Source of the DNA: Arenibacter hampyeongensis
GTDB taxonomy: Bacteria > Bacteroidota > Bacteroidia > Flavobacteriales > Flavobacteriaceae
Length of the DNA stretch: 64,000 bases
Direction: 5' to 3'
Assembly (NCBI RefSeq): GCF_002909255.1
Contig: NZ_PIOB01000004.1
Coordinates: forward strand, 1-64,000
The stretch's first letter is position 1. Every line of letters starts with the position of its first letter. Below, in pieces: positions 46,937-56,061 of this stretch. The notes beneath the pieces were generated by a model. It saw nothing but the letters and a program-made list of their open reading frames with translations. It ran no database searches and had not been told where the DNA came from. Both the position numbers and the translations under genes were made by a program.

Positions 46937-48511
46937 ATGAATAAGAGGTTATTTGGTCTTTTGGTAGTCTTAATGAGCCTTTCCCTAATTGGAATCATCT
47001 TTGTACAGAGCTATTGGATAAATAAGTCGGTAGCGGATAAAGAAGAACAATTTTCAAATACTGTCAACCAAATTTTAAGTAGGGTTGTAGAGAATATTGA
47101 AAAACGGGAAGTGCAGGATTATCTTAATGAGTTTTACAAGCTAAAGGATAGTATAGGTAAACCAAAGGCTACCCATCTTAAGAATTTCTTTTTTTTTGAT
47201 CGGGATATCAATTCCAATGAAATACGATTTTATACCCACGGTATTTTGGAGGAGGATTACAATATGGCATCTACGTTCTTTGATATAGGCTTGGACACAA
47301 CAACCTTTAGAAATATTACCAGTACCAGAAAAACCGAAATTTATAAAGAAGATTTTGGACTGGACGGGAGGCAATATTCCTTGACACCAGTCCAAAAGCT
47401 CGAGAAGATTGGAGGACTTTCATCTATTGATAAAGCTGCATTGGATGATGTTTTTAGGGAACAGGCAAAATCCAGGTCTATCCACAAACGTGTATCCAAA
47501 CAGGAAATAGAATTGTTTCTAGGTAGGGAATTAAAAAATGGGGGTATAGATATAGAATACGAATATGGAGTCTATAGCAAAGGCCTACCCACCAAAGTTA
47601 AATCCAGAAAATTCAAGTTTACACAAACAACGCTTTATAAGGCGCCATTATTTAAGGATAGTGAGGGGAATACCAATTTTTCCTTATTGCTCACTTTTCC
47701 CAAAAAGAAAAGGTTCCTTATTCAATCTATCCTAGGAATGGCAATTTTGTCGTTAACATTTACCTTGGTTATTGTAGTGGCATATTCCAGTGCCATTTAT
47801 CAGTTGATAAGACAAAAGCAGATTTCGGAGATAAAATCGGACTTTATCAATAATATGACACATGAGTTTAAAACTCCGATTGCAACGATAAATTTAGCCG
47901 TTGAAGCTATAAAAAACCCTAAGATTATAGATGATAAGGAGAAGGTGCTGCGCTATTTGCAGATGATCCGGGATGAAAATAAAAGGATGCATGCCCAGGT
48001 GGAAAATGTGTTGCGAATATCCAAGTTGGAAAAAAATCAACTGGATATAAGTAAGGATAGGGCAGATGTGCACGACATAATAGAGGACGCCATTACCCAT
48101 GTGGAATTAATTGTTGCGGATAGGGGTGGATATATAAAGCCACATCTAAAAGCAGAACGTTCGGAGGTATTGGCCAATGAAATGCATTTTACCAATGTTA
48201 TAGTGAATATATTGGATAATGCGGTGAAGTATTCCCCGGAAGTGCCAAAGATTGATGTTTATACTGAAGTGGTCGGAAATTATATCATTATTAAAATCCA
48301 GGATCAAGGTGCTGGAATGAGCAAAGTGGTGCTTAAAAAGGTTTTTGAAAAGTTCTATAGAGAACACACAGGAGATATACACAATGTTAAGGGGCACGGG
48401 TTAGGGCTCGCTTACGTAAAAAAAATAGTTGACGATCACCAAGGTGAGGTTTATGCAGAAAGTGAAAAAGGTAAAGGAAGCACTTTCTATATAAAACTGC
48501 CTTTAATTTAA
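46937..48511 (+). CDS. Sensor histidine kinase
   Basis: A 524-residue membrane histidine kinase. Membrane helix 1 is at about 7-27, a periplasmic sensor domain of about 230 residues follows, and helix 2 is at about 261-284. The dimerization domain carries the phospho-acceptor His309 in NNMTHEFKTP. The ATPase domain has the N box (VNILDNAVKYS), G1 (IQDQGAGM), F box (FEKFYRE) and G2 (GHGLGLAYV). The pair resembles the Bacteroidota RprX/RprY type. The regulator gene follows after seven bases. Signal unknown. Confidence 0.93.
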   Translation: MNKRLFGLLVVLMSLSLIGIIFVQSYWINKSVADKEEQFSNTVNQILSRVVENIEKREVQDYLNEFYKLKDSIGKPKATHLKNFFFFDRDINSNEIRFYTHGILEEDYNMASTFFDIGLDTTTFRNITSTRKTEIYKEDFGLDGRQYSLTPVQKLEKIGGLSSIDKAALDDVFREQAKSRSIHKRVSKQEIELFLGRELKNGGIDIEYEYGVYSKGLPTKVKSRKFKFTQTTLYKAPLFKDSEGNTNFSLLLTFPKKKRFLIQSILGMAILSLTFTLVIVVAYSSAIYQLIRQKQISEIKSDFINNMTHEFKTPIATINLAVEAIKNPKIIDDKEKVLRYLQMIRDENKRMHAQVENVLRISKLEKNQLDISKDRADVHDIIEDAITHVELIVADRGGYIKPHLKAERSEVLANEMHFTNVIVNILDNAVKYSPEVPKIDVYTEVVGNYIIIKIQDQGAGMSKVVLKKVFEKFYREHTGDIHNVKGHGLGLAYVKKIVDDHQGEVYAESEKGKGSTFYIKLPLI

Positions 48512-48518
48512 AACAATA

Positions 48519-49226
48519 ATGGAAACAGCAGATAAGAAAATATTACTCGTAGAGGATGATCCCAATTTCGGAATTGTACTTAAAGATTATTTGGCAATGA
48601 ACGATTTTGACGTTACGTTGGCAAAAAACGGAATGGAAGGATTTGAAAAATTTAAGAAAGACAATTTTGACGTCTGTATCTTGGATGTAATGATGCCTTA
48701 CAAGGATGGGTTTACCCTTGCAAAGGAAATCCGGGAAAAGAACGAAAATGTACCAATCGTTTTTCTTACCGCCAAGACTATGAAAGAAGATGTTCTTAAG
48801 GGATATAAGGCTGGTGCGGACGATTATTTGAATAAACCCTTTGATTCGGAAGTCCTGCTGATGAAACTTAAAGCTATAATTCAAAGAAAGTCTTCCAATT
48901 CCCTTGCGGATAGCAAACAATTTGAATTTACCATTGGAGGTTTTCAATTGAATTCCAAGCTCCGTTTTCTAAAATTTAAGGAGGAAGAGGCTATTAAATT
49001 ATCCCCTAAGGAGAATGAGCTTCTTAGACTGTTGGCTTTACACGAGAACGATTTAATGCCTAGGGAATTGGCTCTGACCAAAATCTGGAGGGATGATAAT
49101 TATTTTACCTCTCGAAGTATGGACGTTTATATTGCAAAATTGCGTAAATATCTTAAAAAAGATGAAAATGTGGAGATTTTAAATATCCACGGAGAAGGGT
49201 TTAGATTGGTGATTAAAAGCGAATAG
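48519..49226 (+). CDS. OmpR-family response regulator
   Basis: A 235-residue regulator. The receiver domain (about 7-120) has acidic residues Glu12-Asp13-Asp14, phospho-acceptor Asp56 (CILDVMMP) and the Lys of YLNKPF near 105. A winged-helix DNA-binding domain (about 135-235) contains KLSPKENELLRLL and SMDVYIAKLRKYL. It is presumably phosphorylated by the kinase encoded seven bases upstream. Targets are unknown, and autoregulation is possible given the TTAA repeats before the operon. Confidence 0.94.
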   Translation: METADKKILLVEDDPNFGIVLKDYLAMNDFDVTLAKNGMEGFEKFKKDNFDVCILDVMMPYKDGFTLAKEIREKNENVPIVFLTAKTMKEDVLKGYKAGADDYLNKPFDSEVLLMKLKAIIQRKSSNSLADSKQFEFTIGGFQLNSKLRFLKFKEEEAIKLSPKENELLRLLALHENDLMPRELALTKIWRDDNYFTSRSMDVYIAKLRKYLKKDENVEILNIHGEGFRLVIKSE

Positions 49227-49336
49227 TCCTTATCATATAGATATTTTAAAGGGTACTAAGGGAAACCTTGGTATTTTTTATTAATGGGACTGGCATTACA
49301 ATAGCCGCAGCCTCATGGAAATGTAACAATTGAGTA

Positions 49337-49359
49337 AACCCTGCCTTTTTGGCGGGGTT
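49337..49359. terminator. Hairpin between convergent two-component and gntK operons
   Basis: AACCCTGCC (49337-49345) pairs with GGCGGGGTT (49351-49359), one G-U pair, around a TTTTT loop. Flanking T-runs are weak on both strands, so it is a likely but not perfect bidirectional terminator. Confidence 0.6.
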
Positions 49360-49424
49360 CCTGGTTTTATGGACTTACCCTTGGGTCTCTACTTCTTTAA
49401 GGGTGCCAAGGCGTGCTTTAGGGT

Positions 49425-49937
49425 TTAATATCCTTTAGTTCTGGTGTATTCCCTCAATATTTGATCCACAATTTCTTCGGGACCGGGCTCAATGGATATC
49501 TTTATGGCCTTGGTAGGAGCTTCAAAGGTGTCCAGTTGGGAGCGTAGCAAATCTGCGGGCATAAAGTGGCCCTTCCGTTTTTGCAATCGGTCCAATAGCA
49601 ATTCGAAAGAGCCTTCCAGGGAAACCCATATTACCAAATCTTCAATTTTGCTTTCCAGTAATTTTCTATAGGATTCCTTTAATGCGGAACAGACAATAAC
49701 GGCACCTTTCTCCTTATTGTCTATGGCCAATTGGTTCAGCGTTAACAGCCAGTCATATCGATCTTCGTCCGTAAGGGGATTTTTATTGGCCATTTTTTTT
49801 ATATTGGATTCCGAGTGAAAATCGTCACCATCATAAAAAGCGAGGTCTAATTTTTCAGCCAGCAACTTCCCGATTGTAGATTTACCGGTTCCGGAAACAC
49901 CGATTACAAAAAGAATATTTTTTTTACCGTCCGTCAT
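49425..49937 (-). CDS. gntK: Gluconokinase
   Basis: A 170-residue P-loop kinase phosphorylating gluconate to 6-phosphogluconate. The P-loop is GVSGTGKST (13-21), FYDGDDFHSESNIKKM (about 34-49) is the gluconate-site motif, and NPLTDEDRYDWL and CSALKESYRKLL complete the family. Its ATG overlaps the miaA stop by four bases, so it is the last gene of the exonuclease-channel-miaA-gntK run. It may serve the gluconate permease-like gene at 27 kb, though they are far apart. Confidence 0.93.
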   Translation of the reverse strand: MTDGKKNILFVIGVSGTGKSTIGKLLAEKLDLAFYDGDDFHSESNIKKMANKNPLTDEDRYDWLLTLNQLAIDNKEKGAVIVCSALKESYRKLLESKIEDLVIWVSLEGSFELLLDRLQKRKGHFMPADLLRSQLDTFEAPTKAIKISIEPGPEEIVDQILREYTRTKGY

Positions 49938-50848
49938 AGACCATCTATTTTTTGTTCTACTTTTCTAAAAAGTGCTTCCTGGTCATATTCATAGTCTACC
50001 CAAAGGATATCCTCTTTTTTTCTCAACCATGTTAATTGCCTTTTTGCAAACCTCCTGGTATTCTTCTTTATTTCTGCAATGGCGGTGTCCAAATCGTCTT
50101 CACCATCTAAATACCTAAATAGTTCCCTATAACCTACTGTTTGTAGTGCATTTAGGTTCTGATGCTTTTTTAAGGATTTGGTCTCTTCCAATAATCCCTC
50201 TTCCAACATTATATCCACTCTTTGGTTTATTCGGTCGTAGATCGCCTTTCTTTCCGCGCTTATGCCTATGGTAATCGAATTAAAATTTCTATGTACTTTT
50301 TCTTGATTGAGGAAAGAGCTGTAAGGAAGGCCGGTGCCAATACATACCTCCAGAGCCCTAATTAGCCTATGTGGATTGTTTAGGTCCACTTTGTTGTAAT
50401 ATTCCACATCCAAAGATTTAAGTTTCTCCTGAAGGCTTAAAATACCTTCGTTTGTTAAAGTGAGGTTTAGCTTTTCGCGCACATTTGGGTCTATAGAGGG
50501 AAAATTATCCAGTCCGTATTTTATGGCATCAATGTATAATCCGCTACCGCCCACCATAACAACAATATCGTATTGTTGGAAAAGTACTTCCAGCTTTTTA
50601 ATGGCTTCCCGTTCAAAATCCCCAACAGAATAATCTTCAAATATGCTTTTGTGTTGAATAAAATGATGTGGAACAACAGCTAACTCATCCGGGGATGGTA
50701 CCGCAGTTCCAATGGACATCTCTTTGAAAAACTGTCGAGAATCGGCGGAAATGATCTCGGTGTTGTAATGTTTGGCAATGGCAATGGCCAAGGATGTCTT
50801 CCCTATCGCAGTTGGTCCAACAACGCTAATAAGATTTTTACCCTCCAT
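49934..50848 (-). CDS. miaA: tRNA dimethylallyltransferase MiaA
   Basis: A 304-residue enzyme adding a dimethylallyl group to A37 of tRNAs reading UNN codons. The P-loop is GPTAIGKTSL (11-20), followed by ISADSRQFFKEMSIGTA (about 34-50). VGGSGLYIDAIKYG, NPHRLIRALEV and the C-terminal RRFAKRQLTWLRK motif are intact. It overlaps gntK by four bases and the channel gene by one, indicating a tightly coupled operon. Confidence 0.96.
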   Translation of the reverse strand: MEGKNLISVVGPTAIGKTSLAIAIAKHYNTEIISADSRQFFKEMSIGTAVPSPDELAVVPHHFIQHKSIFEDYSVGDFEREAIKKLEVLFQQYDIVVMVGGSGLYIDAIKYGLDNFPSIDPNVREKLNLTLTNEGILSLQEKLKSLDVEYYNKVDLNNPHRLIRALEVCIGTGLPYSSFLNQEKVHRNFNSITIGISAERKAIYDRINQRVDIMLEEGLLEETKSLKKHQNLNALQTVGYRELFRYLDGEDDLDTAIAEIKKNTRRFAKRQLTWLRKKEDILWVDYEYDQEALFRKVEQKIDGL

Positions 50849-51675
50849 TAATCTTCACTTAATCTGTGTCCACATTGCCTGCAGTACTGTGCATCCAAAC
50901 GTATTATTTCAGTGCCGCACTCCGGGCAGGTTCTCTCTGTGTCCAATTTTCTTTTATTGATTGCTCCTGTAGTGTATTCAGCAGAAACAATTCCCGTAGG
51001 AACCGCAATTACTCCATAACCAATGATCATTATTAGAGTTGCGATAAATTGGCCCAAGGGAGTTTCTGGGGAAATATCGCCATATCCAACAGTGGTAAGG
51101 GTAACAATGGTCCAATAAACACTGTGAGGGATACTGGAAAAACCATGGGTAGGCCCTTCAACGATATACATTACAGTTCCCAATAAAACAGATATTACAA
51201 TAACAAAGAATACAAAAACGAATATTTTGGTTCTACTGGCATGTAGGGCCCTGATCAGATTGTTCGATTCCCCAACAAAACGTACTAATTTTAAAATTCT
51301 AAAAACCCTTAATAATCTTAAAATGCGAAAAGCTGTAATGAACTGGGAACCGACCAGGAATAGGGAAAGATATTTGGGAATGGTGGATAGTAGGTCCACT
51401 ATGCCAAAGAAGCTAAAAATATACTTTTTGGGCCGGTTGATGGACACGATTCTTAAAATGTATTCAATAGAAAAAAGTATAGTGACCGTCCATTCCGAAT
51501 AGTTTAAAAATTTATGGTGCTTTTCGTCAAAGGTGGGGACGCTCTCGAGCATTACGATGATTACACTATAGACAATTACAACAAGTAAAATTATATCAAA
51601 AAATCTCCCGGCGGGCGTATGGGTCCCGTAGATTACTTCGTGAATCTTGCGTTTCCAGCTTTTGTTAACTTTCAA
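50848..51675 (-). CDS. Voltage-gated potassium channel with C-terminal zinc ribbon
   Basis: A 275-residue six-helix ion channel of the voltage-gated superfamily. S1 starts near residue 27, and S4 is the arginine-rich segment about 117-132 (RILRLLRVFRILKLVR). The pore has the K+ filter TVGYGD at 195-200 and S6 is about 208-232. After a short linker comes a four-cysteine zinc-ribbon-like tail with Cys250, Cys253, Cys265 and Cys268 (CPECG and CRQCGH). It conducts K+ across the inner membrane, and the tail may be a cytoplasmic regulatory or redox-sensing module. It overlaps miaA by one base. Confidence 0.9.
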   Translation of the reverse strand: MKVNKSWKRKIHEVIYGTHTPAGRFFDIILLVVIVYSVIIVMLESVPTFDEKHHKFLNYSEWTVTILFSIEYILRIVSINRPKKYIFSFFGIVDLLSTIPKYLSLFLVGSQFITAFRILRLLRVFRILKLVRFVGESNNLIRALHASRTKIFVFVFFVIVISVLLGTVMYIVEGPTHGFSSIPHSVYWTIVTLTTVGYGDISPETPLGQFIATLIMIIGYGVIAVPTGIVSAEYTTGAINKRKLDTERTCPECGTEIIRLDAQYCRQCGHRLSED

Positions 51676-51678
51676 AGT

Positions 51679-53046
51679 TTAGTGTTTTAGTTCTAGAATT
51701 TTTAAGACCTTTTTTTTTCTTAGATAGCTTGAAATGATATGGGTCGTGTTTTCATTTCCTTCCATAGGTGTTATTATGGATTCCAAGATATGAATATTAT
51801 TGATTTGATGGTTTAAATTAAAATATCCAAGGCCTTTAAAAACACCATCTTTGATTTCTATTCCACAACGTTCGCCAATTTCCCTACCTCTGTCCATGAT
51901 CAAGACGCTCTTTTTTGAGAAACTGTATTTTTCAATGGCTTGTCTGGTTCTTTCATTATAGGATTCTGTAGGCTCCTGTTCGATACAGGCTCCAAGGCAA
52001 CATTTGTCCTCGTAATGGGAACAATGCATTTTAGCCTGCGATAGCCCATTTATTTTATTGCACAATTGAAACTCCTCCCTAATCTTATGTAGAAAATTCT
52101 CGGCACCTTGAAGGCTGTTAAAAGTGGCTACCGGCCTTTTTTTTAGGTCGATCGGCTCAGCGGTCAGTGCTAAATAGCCATTCACATCAACGGATTGGTA
52201 TAGTCCATGTGAAAATAACCTTCTCTTGTAAAAGGAATTGTATTTGGGCTTGTTTCGTAATAATTCAGCATTTTCTTTTAATAGTGCAGCAAGTTCATTG
52301 CCCGTTTTTTCATAAGAAACTCTTTTGGTTTCTTTTTGAATTTTCCTGGCCTTGGAGCTATTGTTTGTAAAATGCTGGTTGACCCTTTTTTTTATGTTAC
52401 TGCTTTTGCCCAACAAAATAATATCGCCATCCTTATTGTGTAAATAGTATACCCCGGTTTCTGAAGGCAATTCGTCTACCATATCAAGCTGTCTTGGTGA
52501 CAACTCGCCTTGAGTTTCACTTCTTAAAACGCTTCTAACAATAGTTTTATCTAGGTCCTTTAAAAGTAAAAGTTTAAATAGCTGTAAAGTGGCCAATGCA
52601 TCCCCATTGGCCCTATGGCGGTCACTTACGGGGATACCCAAGGAACGCACCAGTTTTCCAAGGCTGTAGGATTCTGAATCCGGAAGCAATTGCTTTGCAA
52701 GTTCAACGGTACAAAGGGTCTTGCGTTCAAAATTAAATCCTAACCTTCTAAATTCTGTGCGTAATATACGGTAGTCGAACTGGGCATTATGGGCTACGAT
52801 TACAGCGTCTTCCGTAATTTCTACTATACGCTTGGCTACTTCATAAAATTTTGGAGCTGTACGCAGCATATTGTTATTGATGCCGGTAAGATTGACCACA
52901 AATGGCTGAATCTCCTTTTCAGGATTTACCAAGCTTATAAATTGGTCAACCACCTTATGCCCGTCAAATCTATGGATGGCAATTTCTGTAACCCCCTCTT
53001 CATTGTATTTTCCCCCTGTGGTTTCAATATCTAATATGACGTACAT
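51679..53046 (-). CDS. DEDDh exonuclease fused to GIY-YIG nuclease (DnaQ-UvrC-like)
   Basis: A 455-residue fusion. The N-terminal DnaQ-like 3'-5' exonuclease (1-165) has Asp6/Glu8 (ILDIETTG), Asp91 (NAQFDYRIL), His144 and Asp149 (HRANGDA). The GIY-YIG domain (about 197-275) has TGVYYLHNKDG and LLGKSSNIKKRVNQHF. A later Cys-rich piece (CSHYEDKCCLGACIEQEP) resembles the UvrC/Cho linker region. It is probably a repair nuclease combining exonuclease and endonuclease activities. It lies three bases upstream of the channel gene. Confidence 0.92.
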   Translation of the reverse strand: MYVILDIETTGGKYNEEGVTEIAIHRFDGHKVVDQFISLVNPEKEIQPFVVNLTGINNNMLRTAPKFYEVAKRIVEITEDAVIVAHNAQFDYRILRTEFRRLGFNFERKTLCTVELAKQLLPDSESYSLGKLVRSLGIPVSDRHRANGDALATLQLFKLLLLKDLDKTIVRSVLRSETQGELSPRQLDMVDELPSETGVYYLHNKDGDIILLGKSSNIKKRVNQHFTNNSSKARKIQKETKRVSYEKTGNELAALLKENAELLRNKPKYNSFYKRRLFSHGLYQSVDVNGYLALTAEPIDLKKRPVATFNSLQGAENFLHKIREEFQLCNKINGLSQAKMHCSHYEDKCCLGACIEQEPTESYNERTRQAIEKYSFSKKSVLIMDRGREIGERCGIEIKDGVFKGLGYFNLNHQINNIHILESIITPMEGNENTTHIISSYLRKKKVLKILELKH

Positions 53047-53117
53047 CTATTATTTCTAATTCGGATTGATAAACAAAGATACATATTCTCTTTTCAAAGA
53101 AATGGCAAGTTTTTGTG

Positions 53118-53771
53118 CTAATTTCTGGCCCCAAAAATGCTGCTGCCAACTCGTATCATGGTGCTGCCTTCCTCAATGGCAATCTCGTAATCCCCGCTCA
53201 TTCCCATTGATAGTTCCGACAGGTTGGGAAGTAAGGTTTTGGTTTTTTTAAATAAGCCTTTAAGTCGTTTAAATTCCTTTCTAATTTGCGGAATGTTATC
53301 TGTAAAAGTAGCCATCCCCATTAAACCAACTATCCTAATGTTAGTTAGTTGTTGAAAGTCGGTTGAAGTTATAATTTCACTCAATTCATCCTCGTCAAAA
53401 CCAAATTTAGTATCCTCCTCGGCGATGTGAATCTGTAGGAGACAAGGTATAACCCGATCGTGCGTTTTGGCCTGTTTATTTATTTCCTTCAATAGTTTTA
53501 GGGAGTCCACCCCATGGATCAAGGATACAAATTCCGCCATATACTTAACCTTATTACGCTGTATATGGCCAATCATATGCCATTGGATATCCTTTGGAAG
53601 AACTTCCCATTTCTGCGTCATTTCCTGGATTTTATTTTCGCCAAAAACCCTTTGTCCGGCCTCATAGGCATCCAATATGTCAGCTATAGGTTTAGTTTTG
53701 GAAACCGCTACCAGTTTAACGTGGGCCGGAAGCGATTCCATGATTTTCTTTAAATTATCTTTAATGGACAT
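53118..53771 (-). CDS. YggS-family PLP-binding protein
   Basis: A 217-residue PLP homeostasis protein (PLPBP/COG0325). The cofactor lysine is Lys26 in LVAVSKTKP, with FGENKIQEMTQKW (about 43-55) and IQWHMIGHIQRNK (about 61-73). The C-terminal SMGMSGDYEIAIEEGSTMIRVGSSIFG binds the phosphate. It controls pyridoxal phosphate levels and affects amino-acid pools; it is not a classical enzyme. The same-strand exonuclease fusion gene starts 71 bases downstream. Confidence 0.95.
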   Translation of the reverse strand: MSIKDNLKKIMESLPAHVKLVAVSKTKPIADILDAYEAGQRVFGENKIQEMTQKWEVLPKDIQWHMIGHIQRNKVKYMAEFVSLIHGVDSLKLLKEINKQAKTHDRVIPCLLQIHIAEEDTKFGFDEDELSEIITSTDFQQLTNIRIVGLMGMATFTDNIPQIRKEFKRLKGLFKKTKTLLPNLSELSMGMSGDYEIAIEEGSTMIRVGSSIFGARN

Positions 53772-53856
53772 TAGCTTGTTTTTATTTGACCTTAATCCAT
53801 ATTGGGGATTATAATTGATTAAACCTATAATTTATATATAGTGCCTCAATTGACTG

Positions 53857-54744
53857 TTATGTAAACTGTTTTGAAACTTTCTCGGCCTTTCTGTATTGGG
53901 AATAATCATAAAAACCTTCCCCTGATTTAATACCTAATTTTCCTGCAGTTACCATATTGACCAATAGGGGACACGGTGCATATTTGGGATTTTTAAATCC
54001 GTCATACATAACATTTAGTATAGACAGGCAAACATCCAATCCAATAAAATCTGCCAGTTGTAAGGGACCCATTGGATGCGCCATGCCCAATTTCATGACC
54101 GTATCTATTTCGTTAACCCCGGCAACGTTATTGTACAAGGTTTCTATGGCTTCATTGATCATGGGCATTAAAATGCGGTTGGCTACAAAACCAGGATAAT
54201 CATTCACTTCTGTTGGAGTTTTTCCAAGTTTCAAAGAAAGATCCATAATGGTTTTCGTCACCTCACTGGAAGTATTGTAACCCCGTATAATCTCTACCAA
54301 TTGCATAATGGGTACGGGATTCATAAAATGCATGCCAATAACCTTGTCGGCCCTATTGGTGGCGGCAGCTATCTGTGTTATGGAAATGGATGAGGTATTG
54401 GTTGCCAAAACCGTGCTCGGTTCGCAGATGGTATCCAATTCTTTGAAGATTTTAAGTTTTAGGGCAGTGTTTTCAGTGGTGGCCTCAATTACCAAGTCGA
54501 CCTTCCCAACCCCATCCGCAAGTTTGGTGTAGGGAGTGATGTTGCCCAAGGTGGATTTCTTGTCATTTTCGGTGATAAGCTCCTTGGCCAACATTCTGTC
54601 CAGGTTTTTACCTATAGTTGTCATGCCCCTGTCCAAAGAGTCCTGAGAAATATCTATGAGGTTGGTTTTATATCCATTTTGTGCAAATACATGGGCAATG
54701 CCATTACCCATTGTACCGGCTCCGATGACTGCTATGTTTTTCAT
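53857..54744 (-). CDS. 3-hydroxybutyryl-CoA dehydrogenase
   Basis: A 295-residue 3-hydroxyacyl-CoA dehydrogenase (Hbd/PaaH type). The NAD motif GAGTMGNGIAHVFA is at 8-21 and the catalytic region GMHFMNPVPIMQLVEI about 136-151. PGFVANRILMPMINEA (about 184-199) and GMAHPMGPLQLADFIGLD follow. It oxidises 3-hydroxyacyl-CoA in beta-oxidation or butanoate metabolism; substrate chain length is not readable. It follows the Gfo/Idh/MocA gene after 72 bases. Confidence 0.94.
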   Translation of the reverse strand: MKNIAVIGAGTMGNGIAHVFAQNGYKTNLIDISQDSLDRGMTTIGKNLDRMLAKELITENDKKSTLGNITPYTKLADGVGKVDLVIEATTENTALKLKIFKELDTICEPSTVLATNTSSISITQIAAATNRADKVIGMHFMNPVPIMQLVEIIRGYNTSSEVTKTIMDLSLKLGKTPTEVNDYPGFVANRILMPMINEAIETLYNNVAGVNEIDTVMKLGMAHPMGPLQLADFIGLDVCLSILNVMYDGFKNPKYAPCPLLVNMVTAGKLGIKSGEGFYDYSQYRKAEKVSKQFT

Positions 54745-54816
54745 TTGTATATGTTTTTACCTAGAATTTAGGACCTAATAGGTTAGTTTGATTTTTAGAA
54801 TATTTAATCCTTACTT

Positions 54817-55785
54817 CTATTCCTTTTGAAACGATTTAATAACCTCCAAGGCGACCCTTAAAGCGCGGGTACCTTGTTCCAGACTTACCACAGGGACGGT
54901 ATTGTGGTTTATGGCGTCCGCGAAGGTTTCCAGCTCGTCAAGAATAGCATTGTTGGAAGCTATGTCGGGGTTTTCAAAATAGATCTGTTTTTTTACGCCT
55001 TCGGCATTCTGCAAGATCATATCAAAATCTCCAGGTTTTTCCGGGGCGTCCTTCATTTTTACCACTTCCACTTTTTTCTCCAGAAAATCCACTGCGATAT
55101 AGGCGTCTTTTTGGAAAAAGCGTGACTTACGCATGTTTTTCAAGGAAATTCTACTTGCTGTTAGGTTGGCAACACAACCATTCTCGAACTCTATTCTGGC
55201 ATTGGCAATATCGGGCGAATTGCTAATCACAGATACTCCACTGGCATTAATTTGTTTAACCTCGGACTTTACCACACTCAGGATGGCGTCGATATCATGG
55301 ATCATCAAATCCAAAACAACCGGCACATCAGTTCCTCTTGGGTTGAATTCTGCCAATCTATGGGTTTCAATGAACATGGGGTTGTTAATGTTTCCTTTTA
55401 CGGCCATAAACGCTGGGTTAAATCTTTCCACATGGCCTACTTGTCCTTTTACCTGATATTTTTTCTCCAACAGCAACAATTCATCAGCTTCTGCTATTGT
55501 GTTGGTGATGGGTTTTTCAATGAAAACATGTTTCCCCTTTTCCATTGCCTTTTTGGCGCAGTCGAAGTGGGAAAGGGTAGGGGTAACAATGTCTATAACG
55601 TCAACGGCATCTATTAGTTTGTTGATGTTTTCATAAAAAGTATATCCGAATTCCACTTCTACTTTTTTCCCATTTATAACATCTGGGTCGTAAAATCCTA
55701 CTAAATTATATTTTTTGGACTCATTGAGTAATCTAAGATGAATTTTTCCTAAATGTCCTGCTCCTAGGACGCCAACATTAAGCAT
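54817..55785 (-). CDS. Gfo/Idh/MocA-family oxidoreductase
   Basis: A 322-residue NAD(P)-dependent oxidoreductase. The Rossmann motif GVLGAGHLGKIHLRLL is at 5-20, and the EKPI motif (HVFIEKPITN, about 89-98) places the typical lysine-proline of the family. VLDLMIHDIDAIL (about 158-170) carries the catalytic His/Asp. The C-terminal sheet domain is complete. Family members act on sugars, inositol or biliverdin; the substrate here is unknown. The 276-base gap upstream to pcm contains no gene that I can see. Confidence 0.92.
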   Translation of the reverse strand: MLNVGVLGAGHLGKIHLRLLNESKKYNLVGFYDPDVINGKKVEVEFGYTFYENINKLIDAVDVIDIVTPTLSHFDCAKKAMEKGKHVFIEKPITNTIAEADELLLLEKKYQVKGQVGHVERFNPAFMAVKGNINNPMFIETHRLAEFNPRGTDVPVVLDLMIHDIDAILSVVKSEVKQINASGVSVISNSPDIANARIEFENGCVANLTASRISLKNMRKSRFFQKDAYIAVDFLEKKVEVVKMKDAPEKPGDFDMILQNAEGVKKQIYFENPDIASNNAILDELETFADAINHNTVPVVSLEQGTRALRVALEVIKSFQKE

Positions 55786-56061
55786 ATGTATTTATTTTCT
55801 TCAAAAATAAGGATAGTTTGCAAGTTTAAGGGCTTAAAAAATAAAAGTTAGGTTTAATACACCTTCTTTTGTGCGATATATAATTTAGGAAATTGATAAA
55901 AATTATTCGGGGACAATGGAGCTTTGGTTTGGAGATTAAAAATAAATTCAGATTTAAATTACCAGCAGATAGCAGAATAAGTTAGATTGCAGCATGTAAT
56001 TTACCCGATTTTTTCATTTTAAGTTTTTCGTTTTTTAACTTTACAGACCAAAACCAATCAA

